From Vicingaceae bacterium (GTDB lineage Bacteria > Bacteroidota > Bacteroidia > Flavobacteriales_E > Vicingaceae): 64,000 bases of DNA. Below, piece by piece: positions 18,179 through 26,772 of this stretch. The notes beneath the pieces are model-generated. The model saw only the letters and a program-made list of their open reading frames with translations, ran no database searches and was not told where the DNA came from. How positions within the stretch are numbered: position 1 is the stretch's first letter; each line of letters begins with the position of its first letter. The translations under genes were made by a program, and so were the position numbers. The stretch lies in assembly GCA_018402765.1 (NCBI GenBank), contig JAGYIE010000002.1:744001-808000 (forward strand), read 5' to 3'.

Positions 18179-19549
18179 TCATTTTTTTAATTGCGAAAAA
18201 TTTTCAAAGAAATAAGGTATGGTTTCAATTCCCTTTAGGAAGTTAAAAATACCATAATGTTCGTTAGGAGAGTGTATAGCATCAGAATTTAATCCAAATC
18301 CAAGTAAGATTGATTTCAAGCCTAATTCTTTTTCAAAAAGCGCAACAATTGGAATACTTCCGCCTGCTCTAACCGGAATAGATGGCTTACCAAAAGTAGT
18401 TGCTATTGCCTTAGCAGCTGCCTGATATGCAGGAATATCTATTGGTGTCACATATGGCTCTCCACCATGATGAGGCTTTACCACTACTTTTACACTGTCA
18501 GGAGCTATAGACTTAAAGTGATTTTTGAATAATTGAGTAATTTCTTCGCTGCTCTGATTTGGAACTAAACGCATTGATATTTTTGCTTGTGCTTTTGATG
18601 GCAAAACTGTCTTTGCACCTTCTCCAATGTAACCTCCCCATATTCCATTTACATCGAGTGTTGGTCTGATAGATGTTCTTTCTATTGTGCTATATCCTTT
18701 TTCTCCATGTACATCATTAATGTTTAAATGATCTTTATAATCATTTAATTCAAAAGGAGTTTTAGCCATTTCAGCGCGTTCTTCAGCACTTACTTCTACT
18801 ACATTGTCATAAAATCCAGGAATGGTAATTCGATTATTTTCGTCTGTAAGAGATGCGATCATTTTGCTTAGTATATTGATAGGATTTGCTACTGCTCCTC
18901 CATACACACCTGAGTGTAAATCCCGATTAGGACCTGTTATTTCTACTTCTAGGTATGACAAACCTTTTAATCCTGTAGTAATTGAAGGGTGCTCCATCGA
19001 TAACATAGAAGTATCTGAAATCAAGATAATATCGGCTTTTAAGCGCTCCGTATTTTCTTTAATAAACGTGCCCAGATTCACAGAGCCCACTTCTTCTTCT
19101 CCTTCAATGATAAATTTGACGTTACAAGGTAATTGGTTGGTTTTTATCATTAATTCCAGCGCCTTAACATGCATATAGATTTGACCTTTGTCATCTGCGG
19201 CACCCCGAGCATAAATTTTACCATCTTTGATAACGGGCATAAAGGGAGGAGAATCCCATAATTCTATTGGGTCTGCCGGTTGAACATCATAATGTCCATA
19301 AACCAAAATTGTTGGTAGTGTAGGATCAATAATCTTTTCTCCATAAACTACAGGATAACCTGCTGTTGGACACAGTTCAGTATTTTCTGCACCTGCTAAT
19401 TCTAGGGTTTTTTTAACTGCTTCAGCTGCGGCCATCGTATCATTTTTATATGCTGAGTCAGCACTGATAGATGGAATTTTTAGTAATTCGACCAATTCTG
19501 CAATAAAACGATCTTTGTTTGCTTCAATGTACTTTTTAACGTCTTTCAT
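18179..19549 (-). CDS. M20 family metallopeptidase (dipeptidase)
   Basis: A 456-residue zinc dipeptidase of the M20 clan without a signal peptide, so cytoplasmic. First metal ligand: the His of LVYGHYDVQP, in the Asp-containing HYDVQP block typical of the M20 carnosinase/DapE-like branch. Bridging Asp: GAADDKGQIYMH. General base and ligand Glu pair: FIIEGEEEVGS. The dimerisation (lid) domain lies between about 180 and 340 and includes DLHSGVYGGAVANP, and the last His ligand is in SDAIHSPNEHYG. Substrate is probably Xaa-Xaa dipeptides. It sits 8 nt downstream of gpmI. Confidence 0.9.
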   Translation of the reverse strand: MKDVKKYIEANKDRFIAELVELLKIPSISADSAYKNDTMAAAEAVKKTLELAGAENTELCPTAGYPVVYGEKIIDPTLPTILVYGHYDVQPADPIELWDSPPFMPVIKDGKIYARGAADDKGQIYMHVKALELMIKTNQLPCNVKFIIEGEEEVGSVNLGTFIKENTERLKADIILISDTSMLSMEHPSITTGLKGLSYLEVEITGPNRDLHSGVYGGAVANPINILSKMIASLTDENNRITIPGFYDNVVEVSAEERAEMAKTPFELNDYKDHLNINDVHGEKGYSTIERTSIRPTLDVNGIWGGYIGEGAKTVLPSKAQAKISMRLVPNQSSEEITQLFKNHFKSIAPDSVKVVVKPHHGGEPYVTPIDIPAYQAAAKAIATTFGKPSIPVRAGGSIPIVALFEKELGLKSILLGFGLNSDAIHSPNEHYGIFNFLKGIETIPYFFENFSQLKK

Positions 19550-19557
19550 ACTATACT

Positions 19558-21087
19558 TTAATCTTTTATTAATGATTTTCCGGTCATCTCTATTGGCTGC
19601 TTTATTCCCATAATCTTTAAAATTGTAGGAGCAACATCTGCTAGAATGCCATTATTAATTTCTTTGTAATCTTTATCAATTATAAATAAAGGTACTGGAT
19701 TGGTTGTGTGAGCCGTGTTAGGAGAGCCATCTGCATTAATAGCAAAATCTGCATTTCCATGATCTGCAATTATAATAAATGTGTAGTCTCTTAATAATCC
19801 CGCTTCTACAATTTCTTTGGTACAATTATCTACAGTTTCTACTGCTTTCACAATAGCATCAAATACACCCGTATGGCCCACCATGTCTGGATTCGCAAAA
19901 TTAAGACAGATAAAGTCTGTAGATTGTTTATTGATTTCTTGGATAATTTTATCTGTAATCTCTTTTGCACTCATCTCTGGCTGCTGATCATAGGTACTCA
20001 CTTTAGGAGATTGTACCATAATGCGTTTCTCTCCTTCAAATGGCGCTTCTTGTCCCCCTGAAAAGAAAAATGTCACATGTGGATACTTTTCTGTTTCTGC
20101 TATCCGGATTTGCCTTTTCCCTGCTTTTGATATAAGTTCTCCTAAAGTATTCTTTAGGTTGTCTTTATCAAAAATAATGTGAATACCATTAAAGGTGCTG
20201 TCATAATTGGTCATTGTTACGTAATGCAACGGGAGTGTATGCATTTTGTATTCAGGAAATTCTTTTTGTGTTAAAGCCGATGTAATTTCTCTACAACGAT
20301 CTGTTCTATAATTAAAACAGATAACAACATCTCCTTCACAAATTTTCGCAATTGGGTTATTTTCTTTATCAGTAAAAACAATCGGTTTAATAAACTCATC
20401 AGTGATATTATTTTCATATGCGTCTTTTACTGCCTGCAATGGATCCTTGTATTTTTTTCCTATTCCTGCTGTGAGCAGATCGTATGCTATTTTTATTCGC
20501 TCCCATCTATTGTCTCTATCCATTGCATAATATCGTCCAACTATAGTCGCTAGCTGTGCTGATGATTCGGCAAGCTTGTGCTGTAAACGTTGAATGTGTT
20601 CAATTCCACTAGTTGGTTTACTATCTCTGCCATCCGTAAACGCATGGACGAATACATTCTGTAAACCTTCTTTGGCTGCAATGTCTAATAGTTTATATAA
20701 ATGCTTTGTATGGGAATGAATTCCTCCATCAGAAACTAAGCCCATTAGATGAATAGCTTTGCCGTTCTTTTTGGCGTAAATCATAGCGTTCAGAACTACT
20801 TCATTATCGCTTATTGAATCATCATCTACCGCCTTGTTGATTTTTACTAAATCTTGGTAGATCACCCTTCCGGCCCCTATATTTAAGTGACCAACTTCAG
20901 AGTTCCCCATCTGACCATTTGGAAGCCCTACATGCTCTCCATCTGTTCTTAACGTTGCAGTTGGATATACAACCATAAGATTGTCTATAAATGGAGTTTT
21001 TGCCTTAAATATAGCATCTGATGGCGATTTGTCGCCAATACCCCATCCATCTAAAATTAACAAAGCAACTTTCTTCGTGGCTGTCAT
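19558..21087 (-). CDS. gpmI: 2,3-bisphosphoglycerate-independent phosphoglycerate mutase
   Basis: A 509-residue di-manganese glycolytic enzyme interconverting 3- and 2-phosphoglycerate. N-terminal metal site LLILDGWGIGD. The phosphoserine nucleophile is the Ser of GQMGNSEVGHLNIGAGR. The transferase insert includes GLVSDGGIHSH, AFTDGRDSKP and GRYYAMDRDNRWER. The C-terminal phosphatase-like metal cluster has PDMVGHTG and IIADHGNAD. Full length for the family. First gene of the minus-strand gpmI-M20-LEA unit, with its own TAnnTTTG box. Confidence 0.97.
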   Translation of the reverse strand: MTATKKVALLILDGWGIGDKSPSDAIFKAKTPFIDNLMVVYPTATLRTDGEHVGLPNGQMGNSEVGHLNIGAGRVIYQDLVKINKAVDDDSISDNEVVLNAMIYAKKNGKAIHLMGLVSDGGIHSHTKHLYKLLDIAAKEGLQNVFVHAFTDGRDSKPTSGIEHIQRLQHKLAESSAQLATIVGRYYAMDRDNRWERIKIAYDLLTAGIGKKYKDPLQAVKDAYENNITDEFIKPIVFTDKENNPIAKICEGDVVICFNYRTDRCREITSALTQKEFPEYKMHTLPLHYVTMTNYDSTFNGIHIIFDKDNLKNTLGELISKAGKRQIRIAETEKYPHVTFFFSGGQEAPFEGEKRIMVQSPKVSTYDQQPEMSAKEITDKIIQEINKQSTDFICLNFANPDMVGHTGVFDAIVKAVETVDNCTKEIVEAGLLRDYTFIIIADHGNADFAINADGSPNTAHTTNPVPLFIIDKDYKEINNGILADVAPTILKIMGIKQPIEMTGKSLIKD

Positions 21088-21104
21088 ACGCTATTGTGTT
21101 TATG

Positions 21105-21112
21105 CAAAATTA
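21105..21112 (-). promoter_or_regulatory. -7 promoter element (TAATTTTG) of gpmI
   Basis: TAnnTTTG on the minus strand, 17 nt upstream of the gpmI ATG at 21087. Confidence 0.5.
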
Positions 21113-21189
21113 ACTCTTAAAAAGGGGCTTTGAAAGGCCAAAGTATAAAATCATTTTATATCTTATAAATCATTTTGACTCGATAACAT

Positions 21190-21935
21190 TTAAATAAGTT
21201 TTTCGCCACCTTTAATCCCAAAGTAAAGTGCTCTAACCGGAAATGGAATCATAAAGTTATTCTGATTAAATGTTTTTTAAGCTATATAAGATCCTCACTT
21301 CTTGTTTCCATATAGCTGGTTTGAGTAGTGTTGTTGATCCATAAAAAGAGATTAAAATTGATAGAACTGTCTCAAAAGGAAATATACAAAAAGGAGAATC
21401 TGTCGTTTTTGCTTGTATTAGAATAATCTTCAAAAGCACTTTTAAATACATCTTTTATTAGACAATATGATTTCTTATCTATCGAAGTTGTGAATAGTCA
21501 TTGCCCTAAGGCTAATCTGTTGGTTAAATAATATATAACGGTTTGATTATATTACTTCACCAGCTTTAAATGTTTTTTGTACAGCAAAGAATATCCCAGC
21601 CATGCAGTTTACTGATGTATCTTGAAATGTAAAACTAAAAACAAAACCAACCACTCCAACTCCTGCAAGTAGGTAAGTAGATGGTTTACATAAATTTAAT
21701 ATGCCCAAAGCAAAAAATAATCCAACCATCATTGCAATTAGTTAAAGAGTATTGCTTATTAATCTATTTAAGGATAAGTGATTATATTTATGTAACAATT
21801 ATAAAAAAAAGTCTTGTTATTGGCTTAGTTAGAAAATAGAAACTAACTAAAATAAGTATCGCTACTGCGATATTTGGCAGTATATCAACAAATGAATTTA
21901 GCCATCCTGTTAGCTTCTAAAGTAAAATGTCATAG
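21190..21935 (-). pseudogene. Decayed small-conductance mechanosensitive channel (MscS family) gene
   Basis: The 870-nt gap between gpmI and the kinase gene is not empty. Read on the minus strand from about 21935, one frame gives an MscS-like run: GWLNSFVDILPNIAVAILIL, a stop, another stop, then LLAGVGVVGFVFSFTFQD and AGIFFAVQKTFKAGEVI (the pore helix and cytoplasmic junction), a stop, and ISLRAMTIHNFDR. A second frame then continues DVFKSAFEDYSN, has an apparent internal deletion, and gives DSSINFNLFLWINNTTQ. A third frame ends IPFPVRALYFGIKGGEKL and a stop at 21190. All pieces are in the order of an intact channel, which would be near 280 residues. At least six in-frame stops, two frameshifts and one deletion make it non-functional. 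The exact 5' limit is uncertain. Confidence 0.85.
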
Positions 21936-21957
21936 GTCTTATTTAAACTGATTTCTT

Positions 21958-23397
21958 TTAAAATTGCTTTAGCTTTATGCTAAATTTAGTGCCAATACCC
22001 AGCTCACTTTCAACTCCAATTGTTGCATGATGTGCGTTTATTATATTTTGTGTAGTCGTAAGTCCTAGACCCATTCCTGTCCTTTTTCCAGTGTAAAATG
22101 CATCAAAAAGATTGTTAAGCTTTTCTTTACCAATTCCTTCTCCATTATCACTTATTTCTATTAATAGGTGATTACTATCAATTTTCGTTTCTATTGTTAA
22201 TATACCTTTTTCGTCTTCCATTGCTTCAATAGCATTAATAATAATATTTAGGACAGCAATTTTTAGCTGCTCTCCGTCAATAAGTGTTTTTGTCGGCTTG
22301 GTGTTTAGTAAAAGCTTTAATTCAACGTATTTTAATTTTATCCGATCTTTTGCAAGCTCTAATATTTTAGGAATAAAATCATCTAGTACTACGGGTAATA
22401 ATTCAACTTTTGTAGGTTTTGTTGAATTTAATAGCTCTGTAATCAAATTATTTATTCGGTCTGAGTTTCGCTTTATGATTTCACTGTAGATTTTATTGCT
22501 GCTATCTTCCGGCATATCTATAGTCATTTGTTCCAGAGATAGATTTATGTTTGTTAAGGGGTTCCTTACTTCGTGAGCGATACTTCTAGCAAGTCTTCCT
22601 GTCATCCCTAATTTTTCAGCTCTAAGTATTTGTAGTTCATTTTCCTTTTGCTTGGTGTTATCTCTAATTATTCCTTGGTAACCCTCTATTTCATGGGATA
22701 GATCAAATAAGACAATTGTTGTTATGGAACAATTTAATTTCTTCCCATCTTTTCGGATAAGAATTGCTTCGAAGTCTTTAATTAATCCCTTACTAAATAA
22801 TGCTGCTTTAAAATTATCGAAGGTTTCTTGTTCAAGAAAAAGCGACTGCAAGGGGATTTTAGATAATTCCACTTTGCTGTAGCCAAATAAATTAGACATA
22901 GATTCATTGGTTTCTGTAAAGAATAACTGCTTATCAATAACGTAAATAGGATCTATAGAGCGATGGAATAGGGTTTTGTACTTTGCTTCTCGTTGGTTAA
23001 TTTTTTCTTTTGAGATGTACCGCTCAATTGCATAGCGAATAGAGCGTTCTAGTTTTTCTGCGGATAATTCTGATTTGATTAGGTAATCATCAGCCCCCAT
23101 TTTCATAGCTAACATATCAATTTCCCTATCACCTTGGCCGGTCAAAATAATGATTGGCTTGTTGGAATTATTATTCCTTGCAAATTTTAAAAGGTCTAAA
23201 CCAGAGCGCTTACCTAGTCTGTAATCAATAAGAAATAGATCAGTTTCTTCGCTTTGTATTTCTTTTTCAGCATCCTCAAAATCACTTATCCACTTGCAGT
23301 GAATAGTGATTAATTCAATGTCCGAAAGGTAATCCTCTGTGAGAATGAAATCATCCTCATCATCATCAATTATAGTAATGGTTATATTTTCAATCAT
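21958..23397 (-). CDS. Receiver-PAS-histidine kinase
   Basis: A 479-residue soluble sensor kinase. Order: an N-terminal receiver (about 5-125, acidic cluster DDDEDD at 11-16, phosphoacceptor Asp58 in LFLIDYRLGKRSG), a PAS domain (about 140-250), a HisKA helix pair with the phosphorylated His275 in SIAHEVRNPLTNINLSL, and a HATPase_c domain (NIIINAIEAMED, SDNGEGIGKEKL, TGMGLGLTTTQN). No membrane segment. The receiver at the N-terminus suggests that the kinase is itself controlled by another phosphodonor, perhaps the single-domain receiver encoded two genes upstream. It is the last gene of a three-gene unit, starting 5 nt after the activator gene. Confidence 0.9.
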   Translation of the reverse strand: MIENITITIIDDDEDDFILTEDYLSDIELITIHCKWISDFEDAEKEIQSEETDLFLIDYRLGKRSGLDLLKFARNNNSNKPIIILTGQGDREIDMLAMKMGADDYLIKSELSAEKLERSIRYAIERYISKEKINQREAKYKTLFHRSIDPIYVIDKQLFFTETNESMSNLFGYSKVELSKIPLQSLFLEQETFDNFKAALFSKGLIKDFEAILIRKDGKKLNCSITTIVLFDLSHEIEGYQGIIRDNTKQKENELQILRAEKLGMTGRLARSIAHEVRNPLTNINLSLEQMTIDMPEDSSNKIYSEIIKRNSDRINNLITELLNSTKPTKVELLPVVLDDFIPKILELAKDRIKLKYVELKLLLNTKPTKTLIDGEQLKIAVLNIIINAIEAMEDEKGILTIETKIDSNHLLIEISDNGEGIGKEKLNNLFDAFYTGKRTGMGLGLTTTQNIINAHHATIGVESELGIGTKFSIKLKQF

Positions 23398-23402
23398 TTA
23401 AC

Positions 23403-24803
23403 TTAACTTTTTAGGTCGATATTATAACTTTCCATTTTATTGTAAAGCGTTTTTCTATCTATTTGAAGTACATTGGCTGCCTTTGTTTTGTTGTAACCGA
23501 CCTGTTCTAAAACCTTAAGAATTGCTTTTTTTTCTGCTGCCTCCGCAACCGATTTGAGGTCTGTAAAGCTTTCCTCCTCATCAAGTTCAGGTGATAAGTT
23601 ATAGCTAGGAGAAATAATTTCAACAGGTAATGCGCTAGTTTCCATTTGCTCACCTGGAGACAAGAGCACACCACGTTTGATTACATTTTTTAGCTCTCTT
23701 AAATTACCATGCCAATAGTATCCTTTAAGTTTCTGTAAGGTGGAATGTTCTATGGATTTAACCTCTTTTCCTAGTTCTTGATTAGCATTCTCTAGAAAAT
23801 GATTTGCAAAAAGTTCAATATCTTCTTTTCGTTCTCTTAATGGAGCGAGTTCAACTATAAATTCATTCAGTCGATAGAATAGGTCTTCTCTGAATTTACC
23901 ATTTTTTACCGCAGTCAATAAATCCTCATTACTTGCTGCTAGTACTCTTACATCTATATCAAAATCTTTATTATCCCCGATTTTTCTTACCTTCCTTTCT
24001 TGCAAAACACGTAGTAGTTTTATTTGATTTTCATACGATAAATTGCCTATTTCATCTAAGAAGATTGTTCCGCCATTAGCGTACTCGAAATGACCAACTT
24101 TGTTATTTAGAGCACCTGTAAATGATCCTTTTATATGACCAAAAAGTTCGCTCGCTGCCAGTTCCTTCGGAAGTGCTCCACAATCTATTGCCACAAATGA
24201 CTTGCCCGACCGTTTACTCTTCTTATGAATCGATTTGGCGACGAACTCTTTACCTGTGCCACTCTCTCCTTGAATAATTACACTCATGTCAGTAGGTGCT
24301 AGCAAGTTTATTAATTGCTCAATTCTTTTCGATTGTGGGCTTTTTCCTTCGATAAATACATCTTTGTTAATTGCTTTCTTGTCATTTTTTTGAGGCCTTA
24401 TTGACTTGACTCCATGTTCTGATGTAAATAAAGAAATGTCTTCTTTAAGTGCTTTTTTAATTGCATGTAGAATTTCTTCATGAAAAATTGGCTTGGTTAC
24501 ATATTCACTTGCACCCATTTTTATGCATTGTACCGCAGTTTTCACGTCAGAATAACCTGTTATGATAATTACCTTCGCAGAAGGATTGGTCTTTTTAATT
24601 TCTTTCAACATTTCTGAACCGTCCATATCAGGTAACCTGAAATCACATAAAACCAAATTAATTGTACTTTTTTCAAGGATTGAAAGCGCACTTTTTCCTG
24701 TGTAGGCAAGCTCTACATTGTACCCATTTTTGGTTAAGTATTTCTTTAACAACAGGCAGATGTCTGTATCATCGTCGATTACTAATATCTTTTCTTTCAT
24801 CAT
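23403..24803 (-). CDS. NtrC-type sigma-54-dependent response regulator
   Basis: A 466-residue transcription activator. The receiver (about 4-120) has DDDTD at 10-14 and phosphoacceptor Asp54 in LVLCDFRLPDMDG. The AAA+ domain (about 155-385) has Walker A GESGTGKE at 179-186, a sigma-54 contact loop GSFTGA (the GAFTGA motif with Ser), GGTIFLDEIGNL as Walker B, and FREDLFYRLNEF. The C-terminal Fis-type HTH has YNKTKAANVLQIDRKTLYNKM. It should drive RpoN promoters of unknown targets. I see no -24/-12 promoter in the operon's own upstream region. Two adjacent ATGs (24803 and 24800) could start it. Confidence 0.93.
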   Translation of the reverse strand: MMKEKILVIDDDTDICLLLKKYLTKNGYNVELAYTGKSALSILEKSTINLVLCDFRLPDMDGSEMLKEIKKTNPSAKVIIITGYSDVKTAVQCIKMGASEYVTKPIFHEEILHAIKKALKEDISLFTSEHGVKSIRPQKNDKKAINKDVFIEGKSPQSKRIEQLINLLAPTDMSVIIQGESGTGKEFVAKSIHKKSKRSGKSFVAIDCGALPKELAASELFGHIKGSFTGALNNKVGHFEYANGGTIFLDEIGNLSYENQIKLLRVLQERKVRKIGDNKDFDIDVRVLAASNEDLLTAVKNGKFREDLFYRLNEFIVELAPLRERKEDIELFANHFLENANQELGKEVKSIEHSTLQKLKGYYWHGNLRELKNVIKRGVLLSPGEQMETSALPVEIISPSYNLSPELDEEESFTDLKSVAEAAEKKAILKVLEQVGYNKTKAANVLQIDRKTLYNKMESYNIDLKS

Positions 24804-24810
24804 TATGTTT

Positions 24811-25176
24811 TTAAAGGTTAAGTATAGTTATTGTTTTTAGGATTAGTTCTTTATTTAAAGGTTTGCCAATAAAGTCGCTAATTCCAAATTTTGAAAAGGC
24901 GTAATCACGTTCTTTTTGACTGTCATATGCACTTATTATTACAACAGTTGAGTTCGGTGATTCTTTTTGGATAAAAGGTATAATAGTATAGCCTGAACCA
25001 TCAGGTAAATTTAAATCTAAAAGTATAATGTGTGGAATTATTTCAACAATCTTTTGTTTTCCTTCTTCAAGAGAATTTGCATAATTAGTCGCTTGACCTT
25101 CTTTTGTAAGCAATGAGCTTAGTAGCCAACAAATATCCATTTCGTCATCTATTATTAAGATTCGATTATATTTCAT
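24811..25176 (-). CDS. Single-domain response regulator
   Basis: A 121-residue stand-alone receiver: ILIIDDEMD acidic pair near 10-12, phosphoacceptor Asp54 in IILLDLNLPDGSG, conserved Ser/Thr in VVIISAYDS, and Lys in DFIGKPLN. No output domain. I start at the ATG at 25176, where the first beta strand begins; a longer start at 25227 would add 17 residues foreign to the fold. As first gene of the unit with the NtrC-type activator and the receiver-bearing kinase, it is a natural shuttle or phosphate sink in a relay. Confidence 0.88.
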   Translation of the reverse strand: MKYNRILIIDDEMDICWLLSSLLTKEGQATNYANSLEEGKQKIVEIIPHIILLDLNLPDGSGYTIIPFIQKESPNSTVVIISAYDSQKERDYAFSKFGISDFIGKPLNKELILKTITILNL

Positions 25177-25345
25177 AGTAATTGAGTTAATACTTCTACA
25201 CGTCGAAAGGTTTAGTTCGTTTACCATTAAATAGGGACAGCCTATCTAAATTGTTATCTATTTGGTATATAGAAAATTATAGTTTTAAGCCTTAAGATAT
25301 AGCATGTTTGAGCTATCTTAAACAATAAATATTCCTTTTACAAAG

Positions 25346-25833
25346 ATGAAAAACTCAATCATGACTAAAACACTAATTTTATTCTTGTCAATTAGTGCAC
25401 AATCTTTTTCTCAAGAGTCTGTAGAAGAGGTTCTTACGATTTGTGGTAAAGTGGAGTCAGGAAAACAACTTGTTGAAGGATAAGCCATTACGGTGGTTAA
25501 GAATAATAAGTGTTTAATGATATTGATCATATTAAAGGATATCGATTAGATTTAACATTAGATGGGACGTACTCCATTCTATTTGAAAAGGGAGGCTATC
25601 TAACCAAGTCAGTGATCATAAATGGAATGATTGATTCAGATGTAAAATTCAATAGAACAACGTTTCAAATGGACATAAATTTGGTATGAATTGAAGACTT
25701 TATGCAAGATAAGTTTTGCCTACTACCTGTGGCAAAAATATATTTCGACAAAAGGAACCAAGTATTTACATTTGATAAATCGTACACGAAAGAAATGCTA
25801 AAGCTTTACGACCGAATTAAGTCAAAAAAATAA
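25346..25833 (+). pseudogene. Broken secreted protein gene, paralogue of the convergent gene at 25846-26415
   Basis: An ATG at 25346 starts a good signal peptide (MTKTLILFLSISAQSFSQ) and continues TICGKVESGKQLVEG to a stop. The coding signal then resumes as AITVVKNNK and shifts frame to YRLDLTLDGTYSILFEKGGY and FQMDINLV, meets a TGA, and continues in the same frame with PVAKIYFDKRNQVFTFDKSYTKEMLKLY to a stop at 25833. The pieces follow the same order as the intact neighbour (ADGYYTKRFIF; FKFDMDIF; PVGVVKYNNKKEEFEHNKSYT). Two stops and at least one frameshift: a dead copy. The two paralogues converge with 12 nt between their ends. Read-through or sequencing error is possible but would have to occur three times. 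Confidence 0.8.
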
Positions 25834-25845
25834 TTTTATTTTAGC

Positions 25846-26415
25846 CTATTTTTCATTTGTAAGTTGCATTCTCTTTTGTAATTCTGACTCAATTAGCAAG
25901 TCTTTATAGACTTTTTTCATCTTATTCGTGTACGACTTATTATGTTCGAATTCTTCTTTTTTGTTATTGTATTTAACTACTCCTACAGGCATATCTAAAG
26001 CCGACGTATTAACCTCATCTAATTCCTTTTCTGAGAATATATCCATGTCGAATTTAAATTCTGGAATGCCATTGCTATACCCTTTCGGAATGGATGTGTC
26101 AAAAATAAATCGTTTTGTGTAATATCCATCAGCTGTAATTTCTATTGTGCAATAAGAATTAATGGGGACATTCGCTTGAAAATTATTTCTTGAATTACTT
26201 GGAACTGACCTAAGCAGACTATTTCTGATGTAGATATTAATAGTATATTTCTTAATCTTAGTTCTGTTATTGTAAATCAGTCCCACAAGCTTAATGCTGT
26301 CTTGTTTTATTAATTTCGGTTGGTTGAGTAGAATAATCTCTGAGTAATTACATGAAAACAATGGGGAGGAACTCAGTAAAATTAAAATTGTCAGCAACTT
26401 TTTTAGGTCATTCAT
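25846..26415 (-). CDS. Secreted carboxypeptidase-regulatory-like domain protein, function unknown
   Basis: A 189-residue protein with an N-terminal export signal ending near residue 21 (...SSPLFSC). The Cys there could be a lipobox, although LFSC is a weak match. The central part (about 35-120) has a CarboxypepD_reg/Ig-like strand pattern with EITADGYYTKRFIFDTSIPKG. The second part holds FKFDMDIF, PVGVVKYNNKKEEFEHNKSYT and a basic helical tail. The DMDIF...P...YN...F...YT layout recurs in small Bacteroidota exported proteins of unknown role. It faces a decayed paralogue, so the family duplicated locally here. Confidence 0.7.
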   Translation of the reverse strand: MNDLKKLLTILILLSSSPLFSCNYSEIILLNQPKLIKQDSIKLVGLIYNNRTKIKKYTINIYIRNSLLRSVPSNSRNNFQANVPINSYCTIEITADGYYTKRFIFDTSIPKGYSNGIPEFKFDMDIFSEKELDEVNTSALDMPVGVVKYNNKKEEFEHNKSYTNKMKKVYKDLLIESELQKRMQLTNEK

Positions 26416-26451
26416 TTTGTTTGGTTGAAGATGTTTTTATATCAGGTCGTA

Positions 26452-26459
26452 CAAATGTA
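26452..26459 (-). promoter_or_regulatory. -7 promoter element (TACATTTG)
   Basis: TAnnTTTG on the minus strand, 36 nt upstream of the ATG at 26415. Confidence 0.5.
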
Positions 26460-26571
26460 TGAAAATTGTTCAATTTAAAGAAAAATGCTATCCTCAATAT
26501 CCTCAGACGGAGTTTTGGTTATGAGTGATAGATGCGTTTAAGAGAAAGTTTCTTTAAATACACGACATAAA

Positions 26572-26604
26572 AAAACCCTAACTAGGAAATCTAATTAGGG
26601 TTTT
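26572..26604 (-). terminator. Rho-independent terminator after tRNA-Phe
   Basis: Inverted repeat with arms AAACCCTAA and TTAGGGTTT, an inner CTAG-like stem with one mismatch and a 5-nt loop. On the minus strand it is followed by a T-run, 4 nt beyond the tRNA 3' end. Confidence 0.75.
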
Positions 26605-26608
26605 GGAG

Positions 26609-26681
26609 TGGTGCCAGCTGGAATCGAACCAGCGACACAAGGATTTTCAGTCCTTTGCTCTACCGACTGAGCTATGGCACC
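26609..26681 (-). tRNA. tRNA-Phe (GAA)
   Basis: A 73-nt cloverleaf on the minus strand. The acceptor arm GGTGCCA pairs with TGGCACC, the D arm starts GCTCAG, the anticodon loop ACTGAAAAT has GAA at the centre, and the T arm is GGTTCGATTCC. Discriminator base A; the CCA end is not encoded. A promoter box lies at 26702-26709 and a terminator at 26572-26604, so it is a single-gene unit. Confidence 0.97.
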
Positions 26682-26701
26682 ATTTTTCAACTAAGCGGTC
26701 G

Positions 26702-26709
26702 CAAATGTA
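26702..26709 (-). promoter_or_regulatory. -7 promoter element (TACATTTG) of tRNA-Phe
   Basis: TAnnTTTG on the minus strand, ending 20 nt before the tRNA 5' end at 26681. Confidence 0.55.
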
Positions 26710-26760
26710 TTAATAAAATTCTAATCTTTTAAAATTAAATTTCAAGAATTTTTCTTCCCG

Positions 26761-26768
26761 TATATTTG
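26761..26768 (+). promoter_or_regulatory. -7 promoter element (TATATTTG) of coaX
   Basis: TAnnTTTG ending 4 nt before the coaX ATG at 26773, again implying a leaderless or near-leaderless transcript. Confidence 0.55.
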
Positions 26769-26772
26769 TTTT

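Noticed and set aside
18822-19178. A 118-codon open frame antisense to the M20 peptidase
   Set aside because: Opposite conserved catalytic blocks of the peptidase; no homology recognised.
21266-21732. Two 61-codon open frames on the minus strand after gpmI, as small membrane protein genes
   Set aside because: The one at 21547-21732 is a fragment of the decayed MscS gene; the one at 21266-21451 is an out-of-frame shadow of it.
25177-25345. A sigma-54 (-24/-12) promoter upstream of the two-component operon
   Set aside because: No GG-N10-GC pattern with the right context was found by eye on the minus strand.
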